Assembly (NCBI GenBank): GCA_964653235.1
Contig: CAZZCP010000086.1
Span: 1-8,964 of the forward strand
Source: CAZZCP01 sp964653235
Lineage (GTDB): Bacteria; Bdellovibrionota; Bdellovibrionia; Bdellovibrionales; UBA840
Direction of reading: 5' to 3'
DNA length: 8,964 bases
Shown here: positions 5,873 to 8,964 of the stretch, one piece after another
Layout: every line of letters starts with the position of its first letter
Numbering within the stretch: the first letter of the stretch is position 1
Program-made: the position numbers and the translations under genes
The notes under the pieces: generated by a model
What the model saw: only the letters and a program-made list of their open reading frames with translations
Told to the model about the DNA's origin: nothing
Database searches by the model: none

Positions 5873-6631
5873 CTAGTTCCAATAGCGGCTACCGCTGTCA
5901 TCATCTGGTTTTTCATTCTCTACCACTATATGAAGCTTTGGTCCACCCCTAGGACGTCGAGCTTTTGGTCCACCAAGACGTTTTCTGCGAGCCCAAATCC
6001 ATAAAAACACAAATCCGGTGATCAATCCTCCGAGGTGAGCAAGATTGGCAACCCCTCGCTGGCCGCCAGTGAGAATCATTAAGACCTCAACTCCGCCCAG
6101 AATCATTACGAAATAGCGGGCCTTCATCGGAAACATAAACATAAAATAAATAACTCTGTCGCCAAAGACCATACCGTAAGCTAAGAGCAATCCAAAAACA
6201 GCTCCTGAGGCACCAACAACTGGCACTAGAGCCCCACCTAGCTTACCGGTAAATATCGCATAACCGAGATAACCAAGGGTATATATAAGACCGGCTCCAA
6301 TCCCACAAGTTAGGTAGTAAATGAGAAAGAATCTGGAACCCCATTTTTGTTCGATCTCGGAACCAATCATCCAAAGAAGTAGCATGTTGAATAGAATATG
6401 AAAGATATCCATGCTATGCAGAAACATATAGGTAAAGATCTGCCAAAAGGCGAATTCGCCAATTACCATAGCCGGAACCAAGCCGATATAGGTCGACAAG
6501 GGAAAATCTGAGAACACAAACTGGCCTAAAATCAATTGCACCAGCAACCAAATACCGACATTGATGATGATCAATTTTTTGACCATTGGGCTTAAAGGCA
6601 TGGGTTGCATCATTACTGGACTCGAACGCAT
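5873..6631 (-). CDS. Rhomboid-family intramembrane serine protease
   Basis: Inner-membrane serine protease of 252 residues with six or so hydrophobic segments between about 17 and 213. The catalytic dyad is clear: S142 in V-G-A-S-G-A-V-F-G and H199 in A-N-L-A-H-L-G-G. H78 and N82 (F-H-I-L-F-N) correspond to the oxyanion residues. The loop after the second segment has K96-W-G-S-R100, resembling the W-R motif of GlpG. The spacing from N82 to S142 is 60 residues, against 47 in E. coli GlpG, so the connection before the Ser helix is longer. After the last span comes a basic Arg/Pro/Gly-rich stretch (215-232) and an acidic end, a cytoplasmic or periplasmic tail of about 38 residues with no known domain. 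The ATG has AAGGAA six bases upstream and lies 3 bp after the epimerase stop. The substrate is unknown. Confidence 0.92.
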   Translation of the reverse strand: MRSSPVMMQPMPLSPMVKKLIIINVGIWLLVQLILGQFVFSDFPLSTYIGLVPAMVIGEFAFWQIFTYMFLHSMDIFHILFNMLLLWMIGSEIEQKWGSRFFLIYYLTCGIGAGLIYTLGYLGYAIFTGKLGGALVPVVGASGAVFGLLLAYGMVFGDRVIYFMFMFPMKARYFVMILGGVEVLMILTGGQRGVANLAHLGGLITGFVFLWIWARRKRLGGPKARRPRGGPKLHIVVENEKPDDDSGSRYWN

Positions 6632-6634
6632 AGA

Positions 6635-7060
6635 CTATTCCTTTTGCTTCTCACTGAGCTCAACCAAAACTCCCCCCGCTGATTTGGGGTGAACAAAGGC
6701 GATAAGACAATTATGAGCTCCTTGCCGAGCTTTTTCATCAATCAGCTGAATTCCCTGGCCTTTTAGCTGGTCGAGATAGGCTTGAATGTTGGCTACGCGG
6801 TAGCAAATATGATGAATTCCCGTCCCTCTCTTCTCAATAAACTTGGCTACAGGGCTAGTCTCTGCAGTTGGCTCTAGCAGCTCGACATTGACCTGATTGG
6901 CAAACTTCAAAAAGCCAACTTTGACTTGGTCTTTCTCAACCACCTCTGTTTTCATATCTTTAAAGCCCAGTGCTTGATAGAACTTAGCCCCTTCTTCGAG
7001 GGAGCGAACCGCGATTCCAATATGGTCAATTTTGAGTTGGCTGACATCGAGACTAGCCAT
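6635..7060 (-). CDS. mce: Methylmalonyl-CoA epimerase (VOC superfamily)
   Basis: Cytoplasmic epimerase of 141 residues, full length for the family, which interconverts (R)- and (S)-methylmalonyl-CoA between propionyl-CoA carboxylase and methylmalonyl-CoA mutase. The protein has the two paired VOC repeats. Metal-site positions are visible: H13 in I-D-H-I-G-I-A-V, E60 in V-E-L-L-E-P, the H83-H84 pair in G-T-G-I-H-H-I-C, and E134 in G-V-L-V-E-L. The F-V-H-P-K-S stretch (122-127) is also typical. Other VOC enzymes such as glyoxalases share the fold, but the G-I-H-H-I and H-P-K-S-x-G-G-V-L-V-E-L signatures point to the epimerase. Neither mutase nor carboxylase is in the window. The ATG overlaps the end of the HIT gene by 8 bp and has AGGAG six bases upstream. 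Confidence 0.9.
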   Translation of the reverse strand: MASLDVSQLKIDHIGIAVRSLEEGAKFYQALGFKDMKTEVVEKDQVKVGFLKFANQVNVELLEPTAETSPVAKFIEKRGTGIHHICYRVANIQAYLDQLKGQGIQLIDEKARQGAHNCLIAFVHPKSAGGVLVELSEKQKE

Positions 7061-7610
7061 AGATTTCTCCTAAAGCTGTTTGCAGTGGTTTTTGGATTCT
7101 TTGAAAAGACTCTTTTAAGGTCTCAGGCAAAATTCGGGTCTTTGCCAGTTCTGGAAAAAAATTGCAGTCGCCGGGCCAGCGAGGAATAATATGCCAATGC
7201 AAATGATCGGGAATCCCTGCCCCTGCAACCCTACCTAGATTCAATCCCAGGTTCATTCCAGCAGCACCATATACTTCTTTTAAAACTTTGTTGGTTGTAC
7301 GCAAGACCAATTGCATATGCAAAAACTCCTGCTCCTCGAGAGCCTCTAGGTGCGCAATGTGACGTATTGGCAAAACCATTACATGCCCTGTGTGATAGGG
7401 GTATTTATTCAAAATCACCATACTGAACTGATCTTTGTAGAGCAGAAGATTTTTAAAGCCAGGCCTTGCTTCTGCAGCCTGACAAAAAATACAGCCTTCT
7501 TTTTTCTTTCCCTTTAAATAGGACTTTCTAGAAGAGTTAAACAGCACATCGCGATCTTTAGGCCAATTTTTGGTATTGGCGATATGTTTCGCCATTTCAT
7601 GCTTTGCCAT
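7053..7610 (-). CDS. HIT-family nucleotide-binding protein (Ap4A phosphorylase/hydrolase-like)
   Basis: Histidine-triad protein of 185 residues. The triad is H136-L-H-W-H140, with the middle His138 the expected nucleotidyl-accepting residue. C40-I-F-C43 is a likely zinc half-site. The segment G-A-G-I-P-D-H then P-R-W-x-G-D-x-N-F resembles the branch of HIT proteins annotated as ATP adenylyltransferases/Ap4A phosphorylases (mycobacterial Rv2613c type) more than HINT or Fhit. It should therefore cleave or phosphorolyse dinucleoside polyphosphates such as Ap4A; the exact reaction is not decided by sequence. Its ATG overlaps the sppA stop by one base (TAATG) and has no clear Shine-Dalgarno, so it probably relies on reinitiation. 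A second in-frame ATG five codons on is equally weak. The epimerase gene overlaps its end by 8 bp. Confidence 0.88.
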   Translation of the reverse strand: MAKHEMAKHIANTKNWPKDRDVLFNSSRKSYLKGKKKEGCIFCQAAEARPGFKNLLLYKDQFSMVILNKYPYHTGHVMVLPIRHIAHLEALEEQEFLHMQLVLRTTNKVLKEVYGAAGMNLGLNLGRVAGAGIPDHLHWHIIPRWPGDCNFFPELAKTRILPETLKESFQRIQKPLQTALGEIYG

Positions 7611-8533
7611 TAACGAACCAAAGCATCTCGGTGCAAAAATAAAGGTTTACCCAAAAGTTGAAGTCCCAACTTCTCTTCAATCCATCTTGTTTCAGGACGA
7701 ATTCGACTGGCCGTTTCTTGCAACATTAAAAAGAAATCTCTGGCTTTATATGGTTTGATCACCTTTGGTTCAGCCCCTAGATTGGTCATTTCACCTAAAT
7801 CGCGAAGAGCGGCTTGATAGTCACCAATCGCATCGGCAAAGCCAAGTTCTACTCCTTTTTGCCCAGTGAAGATCCGGCCATCAGAGTATTGAATCACTTT
7901 CGACATTTTCATCTCACGGCCTTTTGAAACAGCTTCTCGAAACTGCTCTAAAACTTCATTTAACATCGATTGCAGTAATTCTTTTTCATCATCGCGCATT
8001 TCGCGAGTATCGGTACCTGTATTTTTATACTTTCCTGTAACCAGTTGAAAGCGTTTGATCTTGGCCCAAGAATAAAGCTCTTCTAAATTTGCGAACTCCA
8101 TAATAACGCCAATCGAACCCATCAAAGTGCCGGGATTTACAAAAATTTTATCGGCGGCAACAGCAGCATAGTAAGCACCGCTTGCCATTAAAGAATTGGC
8201 ACTAATAACGACGGGTTTTTGCAGTTCCTCGCGCACTCGCAAAATCGAGGTATAAATTTCTTGCGATGGAGCCACCACTCCGCCTGGAGAATTGACTCGT
8301 ATCAATACCCCTTTGATATTCTCTTCTTTCGCATATTTTCTCAGATCTTCGATGAACTCTTGAGAATCAAGAATCACACCATCTAAGTCCATTTGCAAAA
8401 TCGCTTGCTCACGAACCTTAACTTCAGGCTCAGAGGGATTGATCACTTGGCTTAGCCCACCAATGATTACAAACACACAGCCCCCTAAAGACAGAAGAAT
8501 CAAAGCTGATAAAATCAAAGAAGACTTTTTCAT
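7610..8533 (-). CDS. sppA: Signal peptide peptidase SppA (short, S49 family)
   Basis: Membrane-anchored serine protease of 307 residues, the short 36-kDa type found in Bacillus and archaea, not the long E. coli form. It degrades cleaved signal peptides and membrane-stuck fragments. Residues 5-30 are the hydrophobic anchor. The catalytic Ser is S118 in M-A-S-G-A-Y-Y. The general base Lys is K170 in G-K-Y-K-N-T-G, exactly 52 residues later, as between S147 and K199 in B. subtilis SppA. The N-S-P-G-G-V motif (81-86) is the conserved substrate-groove strand. L16-G-G-C19 resembles a lipobox, but the residues after Cys stay hydrophobic, so a plain membrane anchor is more likely. The ATG has AAGAGG six bases upstream. 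It lies directly after the rpsA terminator and starts the minus-strand operon. rpsA followed by sppA is, as I recall, a common order in deltaproteobacteria-like lineages. Confidence 0.93.
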   Translation of the reverse strand: MKKSSLILSALILLSLGGCVFVIIGGLSQVINPSEPEVKVREQAILQMDLDGVILDSQEFIEDLRKYAKEENIKGVLIRVNSPGGVVAPSQEIYTSILRVREELQKPVVISANSLMASGAYYAAVAADKIFVNPGTLMGSIGVIMEFANLEELYSWAKIKRFQLVTGKYKNTGTDTREMRDDEKELLQSMLNEVLEQFREAVSKGREMKMSKVIQYSDGRIFTGQKGVELGFADAIGDYQAALRDLGEMTNLGAEPKVIKPYKARDFFLMLQETASRIRPETRWIEEKLGLQLLGKPLFLHRDALVR

Positions 8534-8552
8534 GTAACACCTCTTATTTTAG

Positions 8553-8581
8553 ATATCATCACTGACTTTGTCTTGGGTCAA
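8553..8581 (-). promoter_or_regulatory. Possible promoter of the sppA operon
   Basis: Minus strand: TTGACC (8581-8576, 5/6 to TTGACA), a 17-base spacer, then TGATAT (8558-8553, only 3/6 to TATAAT). It lies between the rpsA terminator and sppA, where a promoter is needed. The predicted start near 8546 gives a leader of about 13 bases. Confidence 0.35.
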
Positions 8582-8591
8582 AGCATGACGC

Positions 8592-8624
8592 AAAAAAGCC
8601 CTAAATCGCAAGCGAAATAGGGCT
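8592..8624 (-). terminator. Intrinsic terminator of rpsA
   Basis: On the minus strand AGCCCTA pairs with TAGGGCT (8624-8618 with 8603-8597). Two T-T mismatches follow, then an inner TCG/CGA stem capped by a CTTG tetraloop. A run of six T (8597-8592) follows directly. It lies 24 bp after the rpsA stop codon and would insulate rpsA from sppA, at least in part. Confidence 0.85.
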
Positions 8625-8630
8625 ATGTAT

Positions 8631-8650
8631 TAGTCTTGTTTTTAAGACTA
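8631..8650. repeat. Hairpin spanning the rpsA stop codon
   Basis: TAGTCTT (8631-8637) and AAGACTA (8644-8650) are perfect 7-bp inverted arms with a 6-base loop. On the minus strand the first arm begins with the rpsA TAG stop codon. It sits just ahead of the terminator. Being AT-rich and lacking a T-tract, it is not itself a strong terminator. Confidence 0.45.
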
Positions 8651-8964
8651 TTCGTTGTCGGTTGAGATGTTTTTGAAAGCTTCGCCAAAAACATCACCCA
8701 TTGTGGTTTTGGATGTGCTTTTCGCTTTCTTAACATACTCTTCAACGTCAGACTTGTTCTCACGGAGTTTTACTAGCTTCGCACTCAAGCCGATCTTACG
8801 AGAAGTTTGGTCAATCGTGATTACTTCAGCTTTCAAAGTATCACCTTCTTTAACCACTTCTTCTGGCTTTTCAATACGATCTGTTGTGAGCTCAGAAATA
8901 TGAATCAATCCTTCAATTTCTGGTGCAAGCTCAACAAACACACCAAAGTCAGCAAGCTTTACAA
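8648..8964 (-). CDS. rpsA: 30S ribosomal protein S1, C-terminal part (runs off the window)
   Basis: The last ~104 residues of ribosomal protein S1; the 5' part lies beyond the right edge and the frame is open to the last base. The visible part holds the final S1 RNA-binding repeat, with the characteristic A-D-F-G-V-F-V-E-L, then G-L-I-H-I-S-E-L and the closing R-K-I-G-L-S-A-K. A charged linker and a short tail ending T-D-N-E follow. S1 binds mRNA leaders on the 30S subunit and helps start translation, mainly of transcripts with weak Shine-Dalgarno sequences. The strong terminator downstream fits a highly expressed gene. Another S1-domain protein is conceivable, but the tail position and the sppA neighbour favour rpsA. 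Confidence 0.88.
   Translation of the reverse strand, partial: VKLADFGVFVELAPEIEGLIHISELTTDRIEKPEEVVKEGDTLKAEVITIDQTSRKIGLSAKLVKLRENKSDVEEYVKKAKSTSKTTMGDVFGEAFKNISTDNE

Noticed and set aside
5601..5876. Plus-strand ORF of 91 codons with an AAGG upstream
   Set aside because: It is Ser/Leu/Phe-rich and mostly antisense to the small minus-strand gene, whose Lys/Glu-rich codons would produce exactly this. The minus-strand ORF has better operon context.
7570..7758. Plus-strand ORF across the HIT/sppA junction, and similar short plus ORFs inside other minus genes
   Set aside because: They are antisense shadows of well-supported genes, with no family resemblance and no ribosome binding context.
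8148..8155. Perfect sigma-28 -10 octamer GCCGATAA on the minus strand inside sppA
   Set aside because: No -35-like sequence lies at 11-base spacing, and it falls on an ordinary A-A-D-K coding stretch.

Overview
The window looks like a chromosomal segment of a Bdellovibrio-type predatory bacterium (Bdellovibrionota) or a close relative. This is inferred from three things: protein style, with short FliL, AzlCD, M16 pair and rpsA-sppA genes in fairly AT-rich DNA; a YkuD-NTF2 peptidoglycan enzyme built like the Bdellovibrio curvature enzyme Bd1075; and a flagellar-type promoter. No marker gene fixes the species. There is no sign of a mobile element, CRISPR array, tRNA or rRNA, and the DNA is densely packed, with almost every gene on the minus strand.

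Layout, in minus-strand transcription order. At the right edge lies the 3' end of rpsA (8648-8964), closed by a strong intrinsic terminator (8592-8624). Then comes a tight run of sppA, a HIT-family nucleotide transferase/hydrolase, methylmalonyl-CoA epimerase, a rhomboid protease and a 56-codon gene (5693-5863). These genes overlap or are a few bases apart, so they probably form one operon. After a 131-bp gap come azlC and azlD (branched-chain amino-acid export), joined by a TTGA stop/start overlap. They run tail-to-tail into the only plus-strand gene, a secreted YkuD-NTF2 L,D-carboxypeptidase/transpeptidase (3596-4579). This gene is divergent from a fliL-like gene (2899-3408), and a 187-bp control region lies between them. 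The fliL-like gene is followed by two M16 peptidase genes: one with an intact zinc site (1444-2778) and one without it but with a lipobox (59-1447).

The genes mostly act in the cell envelope: M16 heterodimer, SppA, rhomboid, the peptidoglycan enzyme, FliL and AzlCD. The points most worth a second look are: a close match to a sigma-28 promoter ending right at the fliL-like start codon, predicting a leaderless mRNA; the divergent pairing of a motility gene with a probable cell-shape enzyme; the complementary split of the M16 active site between two proteins, one apparently lipid-anchored; and the small two-helix protein behind the rhomboid gene. I did not find a clearly new multi-gene system; the rest is ordinary chromosomal content.
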